From the NCBI GenBank assembly GCA_030685065.1, contig JAUXQH010000070.1:32257-96256 (forward strand): DNA of 64,000 nucleotides, in the 5' to 3' direction. Position numbers and translations under genes: made by a program. How positions within the stretch are numbered: position 1 is the first letter of the stretch; each line of letters opens with the position of its first letter. Origin of the DNA: Pseudomonadota bacterium (lineage in GTDB: Bacteria > Myxococcota_A > UBA796 > SXON01). This document shows, in pieces, positions 18,935 through 27,592 of the stretch. The notes beneath the pieces were generated by a model. That model saw only the letters and a program-made list of their open reading frames with translations. It did no database searches and was not told where the DNA came from.

Positions 18935-19869
18935 GCGCGCTCCTCGACGCCGGGCTCGGCGGAGGTGACGGAGAGAAAGAGCTCCTCGAGGGAGCCCGTG
19001 CGGGGCAAAAGCTCGTTGACGCCGACACCGGCGAGCACGAGCGCGCGGTTCAGGCCCGCGGCGTCCAGGTTGTCGAGCGCCACGCGGATGCGGCCGTCCG
19101 TGCCGTCTCCCACGATCTCGGCGCCCGGGATGCCGGCGAGCGCGCGCACGGCGTTGGCGCGATCGTCAACGGCCACCTCGACCTGCCGGCGGCCCGCCGC
19201 CATCGCGAGCAGCTCGTCCATTCGGCCCTCGGCCTTGAGCACGCCCTTGTCGATGATGCCGACCCGGTTGCACATCGCCTCGACCTCCGAGAGGAGGTGG
19301 CTCGACACGAACACGGTGAGCTTGTCGCGGCGCGCCAGCTCGACCAGGAGCTCCCGCACCTCGCGCATGCCGCGCGGATCGAGCCCGTTCGTGGGCTCGT
19401 CGAGCACGAGGAGCCGGGGCTCGCCCACGAGCGCGCGGGCGATGCCGAGGCGCTGCTTCATGCCGAGCGAGTATCCGCGCACGCGGTCGTTCTTTCGGGC
19501 GGCGAGCCCGACGCGCTCGAGCGCGCGGTCGATCTCGGCGGGGGTGCCGCGGCCCGCGTAGGCGCACGCGACCTCGAGGTTGGCGCGCCCCGAGAGCCAC
19601 TCGTGGAACCGCGGCGTCTCCACCATCGCGCCGACCCCGGCGCGCTGCGTGACGGGATCAGCGTTTCCCAGGATTTCGACCGTACCTGCGTCACGTCGAA
19701 TCAACCCGAGGATGCAGCGAATCGCGGTCGTCTTTCCCGCACCGTTCGGTCCCAGGAACCCGTAGAGATCGCCGGGCCGTACGTCGAGGTCCAGGTTGTC
19801 TACGGCCGCGCGGCTACCGTACCGGCGTGCGAGCCCCCGGACCCGGAGCGCAGAATCGTCGCTTGTCAC
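18931..19869 (-). CDS. ABC transporter ATP-binding protein (BcrA/CcmA-like)
   Basis: The 312-residue ATPase has a Walker A GPNGAGKT (40-47), signature YSLGMKQRLGIARAL (from about 133) and Walker B LLVLDEPTNGLD (153-164), followed by the H-loop SSHLLSEVE. The SLGMKQ signature places it with multidrug/bacitracin-type exporters that use ABC-2 permeases. GTG start at 19869. Residues 220-312 form the extra C-terminal domain common in this class. It leads the minus-strand run ATPase-permease-receiver protein-DksA-like, each pair overlapping by 4 bp or separated by 4 bp, hinting at one transcript. Confidence 0.93.
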   Translation of the reverse strand: MTSDDSALRVRGLARRYGSRAAVDNLDLDVRPGDLYGFLGPNGAGKTTAIRCILGLIRRDAGTVEILGNADPVTQRAGVGAMVETPRFHEWLSGRANLEVACAYAGRGTPAEIDRALERVGLAARKNDRVRGYSLGMKQRLGIARALVGEPRLLVLDEPTNGLDPRGMREVRELLVELARRDKLTVFVSSHLLSEVEAMCNRVGIIDKGVLKAEGRMDELLAMAAGRRQVEVAVDDRANAVRALAGIPGAEIVGDGTDGRIRVALDNLDAAGLNRALVLAGVGVNELLPRTGSLEELFLSVTSAEPGVEERA

Positions 19870-19964
19870 CCGTTCCTCCGCCGTGTATTGAGCGGGCCCA
19901 GCCCGCTCCCGTCCGCAACCCGTCGGGAGGCGCGGCGGGACCCTTCTACTTTCTCGGAGGCGAC

Positions 19965-21200
19965 ATGCCCACCACCAAGCCCGCCGTCCTCACTCTCTTT
20001 CTGCTCGCAGGTTGTCTCGACCCGAAGCAGTTGGACGATTCCGGCACCGACGACACCGGCCCCGGCGCCGACGGGCCCACCGTCTTCGACGTGAACGACG
20101 GCACCGTCGCCGAGGACACCGTCGTCACGCTCTCGGGCCTCGTCGTCACGTCGCCGCTCAATCGCGACGGCGACGGCTTCTTCGTGGCCGATCCGGCGGG
20201 CGGGCCCAACAGCGGCCTGTTCGTGTGGCGCCAGATGGGGATGGAAGGGATCGCCGTCGCGCAGGGCGACGAGGTGCGCATCACCGGCACGCCCAACGAG
20301 TTCTACGACTGGATGGAGTTCGTCATCGGCAGCGTCGACGATGTCGAGATCACCGGGGAGGCCACGCAGCCCCCCGCGGTCGACCTCGGGGACGGCGCCG
20401 GGGTGGTGTGGGAGGACTACGAGAGCGTGGTCATCTCGCTCACCGAGCAGACCGTGACGGCGGTGGACGGCTTCAACACCGGCACCCTCACCGCCGGCAT
20501 CAAGCTGGACGACGGCTTCCAGTACCTCGACTACGACTGCCGCGGATCCTTCGCCACCCTCACCGGCGTCCTGTTCTACGCGTACGAGGCGCACTCGCTC
20601 AACCCGCGCGCCGACACCGATCTGGGCGCCTACACCGTGCCGGAGCCCGAGGTGGCGACCATCGCCTCCATCCAGGCGGGGAGCGTGTGTGGCCCGGTGA
20701 CGGTCGAGGGCGTGGTCGCCACGACCCCGGCCGCGGAAGACGATGGGTCCAGCACCTTTTTCGTGCAGGACGCCGGCGGGGGCTCCGGCCTCGCGGTCTA
20801 CACGCCCGATGTCGTGGTCGACGTGGCCGTGGGCGACGTGTTCACGCTCTCCGGCTCGGCCGAGGAGTTCTACGAGTTCACCCAGCTCCGCATCGCCGAC
20901 ACCGCGACCGACATGGAGCTGACCGGCACCGGCAGCATCGCCGTGGCCGAGTCCCTCGCGGCCGCCCCGACCGACTGGGAGCCCTATGAGGGCGCCCTGA
21001 TCACGCTCGCGGACCTCGAGGTCACCGCCGAGGGCAAGTTCGGCGAGGTCGAGACCAACTACGGCATCAAGCTCGACACGCTCTTCTACGAGAACGACGC
21101 CGAGATGGGCTCGCGTTTCAGCACCGTCACCGGCGTGGTGTACTACAACTTCTCCGAGTGGAAGATCGAGCCGCGCGACGCGTCGGACCTCGTCCCGTAG
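19965..21200 (+). CDS. Lipoprotein with two OB-fold-like repeats
   Basis: The 411-residue product starts MPTTKPAVLTLFLLAGC, a lipoprotein signal with lipobox LAGC. A Thr/Asp-rich spacer (DDSGTDDTG) follows and then an internally duplicated region. The units share pieces such as DGDGFFVADPAGGPNSGLFV versus SSTFFVQDAGGGSGLAVY and GDEVRITGTPNEFYDWMEF versus GDVFTLSGSAEEFYEFTQL. This pattern fits the OB-fold-like domains that accompany secreted bacterial nucleases, here without any catalytic domain. An anchored, outward-facing binding role is inferred. A strong palindrome (21211-21230) follows. Confidence 0.75.
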   Translation: MPTTKPAVLTLFLLAGCLDPKQLDDSGTDDTGPGADGPTVFDVNDGTVAEDTVVTLSGLVVTSPLNRDGDGFFVADPAGGPNSGLFVWRQMGMEGIAVAQGDEVRITGTPNEFYDWMEFVIGSVDDVEITGEATQPPAVDLGDGAGVVWEDYESVVISLTEQTVTAVDGFNTGTLTAGIKLDDGFQYLDYDCRGSFATLTGVLFYAYEAHSLNPRADTDLGAYTVPEPEVATIASIQAGSVCGPVTVEGVVATTPAAEDDGSSTFFVQDAGGGSGLAVYTPDVVVDVAVGDVFTLSGSAEEFYEFTQLRIADTATDMELTGTGSIAVAESLAAAPTDWEPYEGALITLADLEVTAEGKFGEVETNYGIKLDTLFYENDAEMGSRFSTVTGVVYYNFSEWKIEPRDASDLVP

Positions 21201-21210
21201 CGCGCTTGGG

Positions 21211-21230
21211 GCGGGGGGCCGGCCCCCCGC
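21211..21230 (+). terminator. 20-bp perfect palindrome after the OB-fold lipoprotein gene
   Basis: The sequence gcggggggccggccccccgc is a full palindrome 10 bp past the stop codon. A stem this GC-rich could end transcription without a T-run, or stabilise the mRNA end. Confidence 0.45.
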
Positions 21231-21291
21231 AACGCCCCCCGGAGCCCCAGGCCGGAGCCCCGAGCCTGGAGCCCTCACCCCGGAGTCACCG

Positions 21292-22653
21292 ATGCGCCGA
21301 CCCGCCTCCCCGTCCCGTCGTGAGGCCCTCGTGGGGGCCGCCGCCACCGTCGCCGCGTGCACCGGCCCCAAGGGGGACACCGGCGGCGAGCTCCCGGCGC
21401 CCGAGGCCGCCACCATCGACACGATCGTCGTGTTGATGATGGAGAACCGGAGCTTCGACCACTACCTCGGCGCGCTCCGCCTGGTCGACGGCCGGATGGA
21501 CGTGGACGGCCTGGATGCCGCCATGTCGAACCCCGGCTCGGCGGGAGAGGAGCACCCGGTGGCGCCCACGGCGGTGGACTGCCCCGCGGACCCCGGCCAC
21601 AGCTGGGCGGCCTCGCACGACCAGTTCAACGAGGGCGCGAACGACGGCTTCGTGCGCGGCTACGAGACCCGCTGCGAGCCCGACCTGGTCGGCGAGGTCA
21701 TGGGCTACCTCACGCGGGACCAGCTGCCGGTCACCTACGCGCTGGCGGACGCGTACACCGTGTGCGACGCGTGGTTCTGCTCCGTGATGGGCCCGACCTG
21801 GCCCAACCGCTTCTATGGGCACGCCGCCACGAGCGACGGCCAGAAGAACAACGACTTCCCGAGCGGGGGCGCGTTCACCTTCCCGACCGTGTGGAACAAG
21901 CTCGACGAGGCGGGCATCGCCTGGCGCTACTACTACACGGACGTGCCCTACATCGGCCTGTTCGCGGGGCACTTCCGGAACGAGACCGCGGCGCTGCTCG
22001 AGGAATTCCTCTCCGACGCCGAGCGTGGCGCGCTCCCGCCCGTGGTCTGGATCGATCCGGGCTTCAGCTACAACGACGACCACCCGCCGCACCATCCCGG
22101 CCTCGGCCAGGAGATGATCGCCCTGGTGTACGACGCGCTCTCCCGCTCGCCCCAGTGGGGGCGGTGCCTGCTCGTCGTGTTGTACGACGAGCACGGTGGC
22201 TTTCACGATCACGTCGCGCCGCCCACGACGGACGATGACCTCGCCGCCGACGGCTTCGACCAGATGGGCTTTCGCGTCCCGACGCTGCTCGTCGGGCCGT
22301 ACGTGCGGCCGGGGGTCGAGCACACCACGTTCGACCACACCAGCTGGATCAAGTACGTCTGCGAGCGGCACGGCATCGACCCGTGGAACGCGCGGCTGCG
22401 CGCGGCCAACTCGATCGGCGTCGCGCTGGACACCGACCGCATGGCGATCTCCGCGGCCGCCCTCCCGATCACGCTGCCCGTGTGGGACTTCGACGAGACG
22501 ACGCTCGGCGCGGAGTGCAACTACGGCGGCGGTCCGGTGCAGACGGAGACGACCGACATCGAGCGCTTCGTGCGGGAGTTCACGCCGGGGCTCGACGGCA
22601 CGGCCAAGGTGGCCGAGCGCCTCGCGGCGATCCGGGCGCGGCGGCGGGGGTAG
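21292..22653 (+). CDS. Tat-exported phosphoesterase (phospholipase C/acid phosphatase family)
   Basis: The 453-residue protein has a Tat-like leader (SRREALVGAAATVAAC) in which a Cys sits at the end, so it may be a lipidated Tat substrate. The catalytic part begins with TIVVLMMENRSFDHYLG, the metal/nucleophile motif of the PF04185 phosphoesterases (phospholipase C, AcpA). Later VLYDEHGGFHDHVAPP and GPYVRPG-x8-TTFDHTSW supply the other metal ligands. Length is normal for a minimal family member. It should cleave phosphoester or phospholipid head groups outside the cytoplasm; the substrate is not deducible. Confidence 0.87.
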   Translation: MRRPASPSRREALVGAAATVAACTGPKGDTGGELPAPEAATIDTIVVLMMENRSFDHYLGALRLVDGRMDVDGLDAAMSNPGSAGEEHPVAPTAVDCPADPGHSWAASHDQFNEGANDGFVRGYETRCEPDLVGEVMGYLTRDQLPVTYALADAYTVCDAWFCSVMGPTWPNRFYGHAATSDGQKNNDFPSGGAFTFPTVWNKLDEAGIAWRYYYTDVPYIGLFAGHFRNETAALLEEFLSDAERGALPPVVWIDPGFSYNDDHPPHHPGLGQEMIALVYDALSRSPQWGRCLLVVLYDEHGGFHDHVAPPTTDDDLAADGFDQMGFRVPTLLVGPYVRPGVEHTTFDHTSWIKYVCERHGIDPWNARLRAANSIGVALDTDRMAISAAALPITLPVWDFDETTLGAECNYGGGPVQTETTDIERFVREFTPGLDGTAKVAERLAAIRARRRG

Positions 22654-22662
22654 GGCCGGACT

Positions 22663-23865
22663 CTACGCGTGAGCGCGGCGTGTCCCGCCCCGAACCAGCT
22701 CCAATACGCTCTCCTCCGCCGGCACCCCGATGCGCAAGGGGAAGCCGTAGTGCCCGTTGGCGCGGTGGACGTAGAGGCGGTTGTGACGCTGGCCCCACGC
22801 TCCGTGGTCCGGGAGCCCCGCGAGCGCGCGCACGGCGGTCCAGTCGAGCCCGAGCGACACGAGGCCCACGTGACCGCCGTGGGTGTGCCCCGCGAGGACC
22901 AGGTCCGCCGCGTCGTCGGGGAGGAGCTTGAAGGCGCCCGGATCGTGGAGGAGGATGATGCGCAGGCCCTCCTCGGGGCGCACGAGATCGATCAGGACCC
23001 CGCGCATCGTGCGCGCGCGGTCGCGCCAATGAAAGTCCATCCCGACGATCTGCACCTTCCCGATCCGCGTGTTCACGGTGGTCGACTCGTCTACCAGGAG
23101 CCGCACGCCCGCGGCCGCGAGCCCCTCGGCGACCGCGTCGGGGCACTCCAGATCGTGGTTGCCGCGGCAGGCGTACACGTGCGGGTGGGCCCGGAGCGGC
23201 GCGAGCGCGCGGCCGAGCATCGCGCCGTCCGCGTGGGTGTCGCGGGTCAGGTAGTCGCCGGTGAGCAGGATGAGGTCGGGTTGCGCGGCCACCGCGCGCT
23301 GGCAGATGCGGACGAGCCGCGCCTCGCTCATGAAGGCGCCGAGGTGGGGGTCGGAGATCTGCACCACGCGCAGGCCGGCGTGCCCCGGCTTCGACAGGCC
23401 GCGGCGGCGCCGGATCATCGTCGGCAGGCGGCCAAGCTCGTCGGGGGTCGGTACGGACAGATCGATCGTGACCGTTTCTCTGCGCGCGTTCAGGCTCCAC
23501 AGGACGCCCGCCGCGGCCACCGCGAAGGGAACCCAGGCGCCGAGCGTCACGCCGGTGACGCTCCATGGCAACACCAGGAACGTGCTCACGACGAACCACG
23601 AGGCGGGCCAGCTCACGAACAGCCGCCAGCCGATCGGCATCGGCTTCGCGCGCGCCAGCCCCACCATCATCGCGTACGTGGTGGCCTGGAGGTACCAGAA
23701 CGCCGGCGTGTAGGCCCCGGCGAGCCGGTAGGCGCCGATCGCCAGGAGCGCCTGGATCGAGAGCCCCACGAGCACGGGCGCCACGAAGCGCGCCCCGTTG
23801 CGCGCACCCACGACGGTGGCGAACAGGAGCGTGGCGGCGATGCAGGCGATCGAGAAGGCGGTCAT
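22663..23865 (-). CDS. Membrane-anchored metallophosphoesterase
   Basis: The 400-residue protein has about four N-terminal membrane spans (residues 1-125) followed by a calcineurin-like phosphoesterase domain. Its motif set is complete: ISDPHLG (Asp172, His174), LTGDYLTR, CRGNHDLE, LLHDPGAF and AGHTHGGH. The architecture matches YkoQ/YaeI-type membrane phosphoesterases, some of which act on lipid-linked substrates, though that is only a family hint. It converges with the Tat phosphoesterase gene with 9 bp between stops. Confidence 0.9.
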   Translation of the reverse strand: MTAFSIACIAATLLFATVVGARNGARFVAPVLVGLSIQALLAIGAYRLAGAYTPAFWYLQATTYAMMVGLARAKPMPIGWRLFVSWPASWFVVSTFLVLPWSVTGVTLGAWVPFAVAAAGVLWSLNARRETVTIDLSVPTPDELGRLPTMIRRRRGLSKPGHAGLRVVQISDPHLGAFMSEARLVRICQRAVAAQPDLILLTGDYLTRDTHADGAMLGRALAPLRAHPHVYACRGNHDLECPDAVAEGLAAAGVRLLVDESTTVNTRIGKVQIVGMDFHWRDRARTMRGVLIDLVRPEEGLRIILLHDPGAFKLLPDDAADLVLAGHTHGGHVGLVSLGLDWTAVRALAGLPDHGAWGQRHNRLYVHRANGHYGFPLRIGVPAEESVLELVRGGTRRAHA

Positions 23866-23957
23866 GCGGCGAGCCGGGCGCGTTCAACGTAGCCACGGTC
23901 CGGCGGGGCGGTGTCGCGAGTGGTCATGGAAGGGGCCCGCCGGCGGGGGCGCGAACG

Positions 23958-24587
23958 TCAGTTCAGGAGCAGGTGCTTCACCAGCGCGGTGCGCAACTCC
24001 AGGAGCGGCGAGGGATCGATGCCGGAGCTCTCCGCAAGGGCCTCGACCGGGAGCTGGGCGAGAAGCCACGCGAGGGTTGGCGGGCTGAACCCCCCATCCT
24101 TCCGCCCGGCGTCGACGATCGCGCGGTCGAGGTCGCCTCCGTCCGCGAGCAGCGCGCCCACGTCGACCAGATCACGAATCGCGGAGCGTCCGAGCAGCGC
24201 GGTCAGCTTGTTGACGAGGATCTCGTGCCTTGTGTCCACGAAGATCCCAGGGGATGCCTCGATGGCCGGCTCCACCGCGGGAACTGGCTCCGCCACCACG
24301 TCGACAATCGTGCGCTCGACTGGATCCTCCACGACGTAGCGTCGGTAGCCGGGCGCCTCCCGCTCCGTGCGCACGCTCAAGCCCGCCGCCCGAAGGGTCG
24401 ATTCGACCTCGCTCGGGATGGTGTCGAGGACGCTCCGGCCGTGGAAGAACAGGTCGAGGTCGCGCGTGGTCCGGTGCCCGAGGTGAAAACCCGCCAGCGC
24501 GGCTCCTCCGGTGAGACGCCAGGGCGGATCGAAGCCGGCGAGCAGATCGAGGATGCGCCGCTGTAGCGGGCTCAATCGCGACTGCAT
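23958..24587 (-). CDS. AbiEii-like nucleotidyltransferase, candidate toxin
   Basis: This 209-residue protein shows the nucleotidyltransferase core LTGGAALAGFHLGHRTTRDL (GG at 27-28), with catalytic Asp43 and Asp45 in RDLDLFF and a third carboxylate, Asp96, in ERTIVDVV. This matches the AbiEii/MenT-like group whose members often modify tRNA and act as toxins. Start at 24587 leaves one base after the stop of the upstream partner gene, so the pair is co-transcribed. The toxin role is an inference; a housekeeping nucleotidyltransferase is less likely given the partner. Confidence 0.78.
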   Translation of the reverse strand: MQSRLSPLQRRILDLLAGFDPPWRLTGGAALAGFHLGHRTTRDLDLFFHGRSVLDTIPSEVESTLRAAGLSVRTEREAPGYRRYVVEDPVERTIVDVVAEPVPAVEPAIEASPGIFVDTRHEILVNKLTALLGRSAIRDLVDVGALLADGGDLDRAIVDAGRKDGGFSPPTLAWLLAQLPVEALAESSGIDPSPLLELRTALVKHLLLN

Positions 24588-24588
24588 C

Positions 24589-24885
24589 CTACGGATCGCC
24601 GACCGGTGTCGCCGCGAGCAGCCACTCCCAGAACGCGCGCTCCTTGCCGAGGTAGCGCTCCAGCCGCGGCCAGAGCGCGCGCATCTGCCCGAGCGATGCG
24701 AGCGTGAGCGCATCGTCCGGCTTCGCCTGCCGCATCGTCGTACCGAGCCAGTAGGCCGCCACGTCCGGGTTGGCGCTGTCGAGCCGTTCGCGCAGCTCGG
24801 CCAACGTGAGGTCGTTGTCCCAAAGGAACGACGGGCGCCCCTGCGCGTCGCAGAGCTGTTCCGGAGGCGTGGGGTTCAGGCGCAT
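24589..24885 (-). CDS. Partner protein of the nucleotidyltransferase, candidate antitoxin
   Basis: A 98-residue acidic protein with no signal peptide or helix-turn-helix that I can see. It contains SFLWDNDLTLAELRERL, AAYWLGTTMRQAK and RALWPRLERYLG followed by FWEWLL, a pattern of conserved Trp and Leu residues. I recall similar small proteins next to stand-alone nucleotidyltransferases, but I cannot name the family with confidence. It sits immediately upstream (1-bp gap) of the AbiEii-like gene, the usual antitoxin-first order, and differs from the winged-helix AbiEi antitoxin. Confidence 0.6.
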   Translation of the reverse strand: MRLNPTPPEQLCDAQGRPSFLWDNDLTLAELRERLDSANPDVAAYWLGTTMRQAKPDDALTLASLGQMRALWPRLERYLGKERAFWEWLLAATPVGDP

Positions 24886-24941
24886 TCTCGGAAGGTATCC
24901 TCTCGTTGGCCCGTGGCGCGCCGGCGCGCGAGGGGCCCCAG

Positions 24942-27005
24942 ATGCGGCGCCTCGTGCTGAGGGGCCGGACGAGGCGCCGGGATACGGGTGCGGGCGTCGG
25001 AGCCGCCCTGCAATCAAGACTGGCCGTGGTTTCGCGCATCATCGTGACCGCGTCCGCCGTCGCCTACTCCGTGCTGGGATGGCGGTTCAGGGAGGCGTGG
25101 CCGGGGCCCGCCCCGGTGGATGCGTGGTGGTTCTGGCCGCCCCTCGTCGCCACGGCGGCTGCGCTCGGCGTCGCCGGCCTTCTCGGCCTCTGGGCCGGCC
25201 GCAAGCCCGGCGGCTCGGAGCCACCCGGCGCCGAGGGGCGCAGCTCCGGGGATTGCTCCGCGGAGGTTCGCTCCGGAGGGGCCGGGCGCGCGTGGCTCGC
25301 CCTCGACGCCCTCGCGATCCTCGCGGTCCTCGCGGCGGGCTTCGTGCTCCAGGCCCGGTGGACCGCGTGGGCGAACCCGGCGTCGGTGTCGATGGGCGTG
25401 GACCACGTCTCGTTCACGGCGAACGTCGTGGCGTGGTGCACCGGGGCGTGGTTCGAGTTCAACACCGACAAGCCCGTCGGGTACGCCGCGACGTCAGGCC
25501 TCGCTGCGCGTGCGCTGGGCGACTACGTCCGCGGGGCGCTGCTGGTGTCCCGGGTGTCGGGGGCGCTCCTGCCGGTCCTCGCGTGGGCGGTGGCGCGGCC
25601 GCTGTACGGACGGTGGCCGGCGTTCGTCGTGGCGCTGCTGGTCCTGGGCGACGCGGAGACGTGGGTCTACGCGGCGCAGACCACCAATTCCGCCCTTTAC
25701 ATCGCGCTGGCGACGGCCACGCTCGCCGCGTTCGCGTGGTACGCCCGCGCGCCGTCCTTCGTCCTTGCCGTCGTGAGCGGTACGCTGGCGGGGCTCGCGT
25801 TCGAGACCTCGGAGAAGGCGTTCGTCACGCTGATCCCGGTCTTCGTCATGCTGTCCCTCGGGCTGCTCGCCGTCGCCCGCCGACGCGGGATGCGGCGCGC
25901 GGCCGAGCTTTTCCGCGTCACGGTCATGGGGCTCGCCGCGTGGGGCGCGGTGTGGCTGGTGCACCCTCCGGTGGCGTACACCCCGCTCGGAAACCTCATC
26001 GGGAACAAGCGGGCCGAGGTGTACCTCCAGGATCCGTACGTGTGGCCCGCGCTCAAGCACCCCAATCCCTGGCGCCCGGTCGCCGGGTACGAATTCATCC
26101 CCGTCTGGCTGCGGAGTCCGCGGGTCATGGTCACCCTCTCCGTGCTGACGACGCCGAACGACAGCAACGTGCTGCGCCTCCCGCCGAGCGGCCGGGGGCG
26201 CGTCGTGGAGGTCCCGGGGACGTCACTGCCGCCCTGGAGGCGCAACGTCGCTCGGAACTGGGCGGAGCTGTCCCTCAGCCGCATGTTGACGCCGGTCCGG
26301 GTCGCGCTCGTGCTCGTCGGCGTGCTGGCGAGCCTCCTGCGCGCGCGGAGCACGCCCGCCCTGGCGCTGTCGCTCGCGTTTCTCTCCGCGGTCGCGGCGT
26401 TGACCCTGAAGTACGAGGATCGCTACGTCGTGCACCTGCTCCCGCTCGCGTGGGTGCTCACGGCGGGCGGACTCGACACGCTGGCGCGCGGTCTCGCGGG
26501 CCGCTCCGCATTGGGGGCGGCGGTCGGGCGCGCGGCGATCGGCGTCCTGACCCTCCTGCTGCTGGCCACGACGATCCGGAAGGACGCGGGTGCCTTCCAG
26601 CGCCCGCTCGCCGGCGCGTGGCCGCCGCCCGCCGCGAACCTGAGCGGCACCTCCGGCGACATCGGCGGCGCCGGTGCGAACATCCGGGCGCTCGCGACGT
26701 GGATCGCCGAGAACCGGCCCTCGGGCACCCTCCACGACTGCTCGCGCGACGCGCTGCGCGGCTACCTGCCGCCGGGATGGCCGGCCACGGACCCCGGCCG
26801 CGATCCGCTCTGCGCCCAACCGGCCGATGCGCCGGCCGGAACCCTCATGGTCATCGGGGCGAGCAAGATGCCGGGAGCCCCGAGCCCGCGAGCGCTCGCG
26901 GCCGCCGGGTGGGGGCTCGTGGCCGCGGCGAGCGGCGGGACGGCCCGCCTCGGTCCGGCCTGGCCGCAAAACTCACCCGGCGCGGTGTTCCTGCTGAGGC
27001 GGTGA
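24942..27005 (+). CDS. Polytopic membrane protein, GT-C glycosyltransferase-like
   Basis: The protein is about 687 residues with roughly a dozen hydrophobic spans, an early loop segment with acidic/aromatic residues (SMGVDHVSFTANVVAWCTGA) and a large C-terminal soluble part. Span placement and the DRYVVHLLPLAWVL segment before the last helices are as in PMT/ArnT-type (GT-C) transferases, but the key Asp motif of the first loop is not clear. An ATG at 24942 is preferred; an in-frame TTG at 24906 would add 12 residues. A related-looking membrane protein lies at 32201-33961. Confidence 0.6.
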   Translation: MRRLVLRGRTRRRDTGAGVGAALQSRLAVVSRIIVTASAVAYSVLGWRFREAWPGPAPVDAWWFWPPLVATAAALGVAGLLGLWAGRKPGGSEPPGAEGRSSGDCSAEVRSGGAGRAWLALDALAILAVLAAGFVLQARWTAWANPASVSMGVDHVSFTANVVAWCTGAWFEFNTDKPVGYAATSGLAARALGDYVRGALLVSRVSGALLPVLAWAVARPLYGRWPAFVVALLVLGDAETWVYAAQTTNSALYIALATATLAAFAWYARAPSFVLAVVSGTLAGLAFETSEKAFVTLIPVFVMLSLGLLAVARRRGMRRAAELFRVTVMGLAAWGAVWLVHPPVAYTPLGNLIGNKRAEVYLQDPYVWPALKHPNPWRPVAGYEFIPVWLRSPRVMVTLSVLTTPNDSNVLRLPPSGRGRVVEVPGTSLPPWRRNVARNWAELSLSRMLTPVRVALVLVGVLASLLRARSTPALALSLAFLSAVAALTLKYEDRYVVHLLPLAWVLTAGGLDTLARGLAGRSALGAAVGRAAIGVLTLLLLATTIRKDAGAFQRPLAGAWPPPAANLSGTSGDIGGAGANIRALATWIAENRPSGTLHDCSRDALRGYLPPGWPATDPGRDPLCAQPADAPAGTLMVIGASKMPGAPSPRALAAAGWGLVAAASGGTARLGPAWPQNSPGAVFLLRR

Positions 27006-27040
27006 CGCCCTCGGTGCCGCAGGTTGTTTCAGCACGGATC

Positions 27041-27574
27041 CTAAAGCGACTTCCCGCCGCGCTTCATCCGCTCGAGGGCCTCGCCGGCCTTCGCGGCGTC
27101 GGGGTGCTCGGTGTCCTTCGCGGCGCGGCCGAGCACGTCGATGGACTCTTCGCGGCGGCCGGTCACCCGCAACAGGATGCCGAGGTGGTAGAGCGCGGCG
27201 GTGTCGTCGGGCTTCATGGCGAGGGCCTCGCGGTACTTCGCCTCCGCCGAGTCGACCTCGCCCGCGGCGAAGAGGTCCTGCCCCTCGCGGACGCGCTCGG
27301 TGGCCTCGTGGATGAACTCGACCTCGATGAACGAGCGCATGCCGAGGTTCACGAGCAGGAAGCGGAGCGGACCGGCCAGGGCGAGCGAGAGCCCCTCGGC
27401 CGCGACGATGGCCGCGAGCGGCACGTCGGGGAGGATGGGCTTGCCCTTGTAGGAGAAGCGCACCTTGGTGTAGCGGCCCTGGTCGAACAGCTTCTTCAGC
27501 CGCTCGCGGAGCTGCTTGATCGAGTCGTCGATCGCGTTGGGGTCGATCTCCCAGCGGAAACTGTCTTGGGCCAT
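27041..27574 (-). CDS. TPR-containing protein
   Basis: The 177-residue soluble protein has an N-terminal domain of unknown type (VRFSYKGKPILPDVPLAAIV) and at least one to two tetratricopeptide repeats in its C-terminal half: LFAAGEVDSAEAKYREALAM, then KPDDTAALYHLGILLRVTGR. The TPR should mediate protein binding. It lies 18 bp upstream of the fabL stop region on the same strand, downstream of fabL in the operon order murJ-fabL-TPR. Confidence 0.75.
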   Translation of the reverse strand: MAQDSFRWEIDPNAIDDSIKQLRERLKKLFDQGRYTKVRFSYKGKPILPDVPLAAIVAAEGLSLALAGPLRFLLVNLGMRSFIEVEFIHEATERVREGQDLFAAGEVDSAEAKYREALAMKPDDTAALYHLGILLRVTGRREESIDVLGRAAKDTEHPDAAKAGEALERMKRGGKSL

Positions 27575-27592
27575 GGCTACACCGTGGGGGAA

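Noticed and set aside
24906..24941. TTG start for the first glycosyltransferase-like gene
   Set aside because: An ATG 36 bp later gives an equally good N-terminus; the extra 12 residues show no conservation that I can see.
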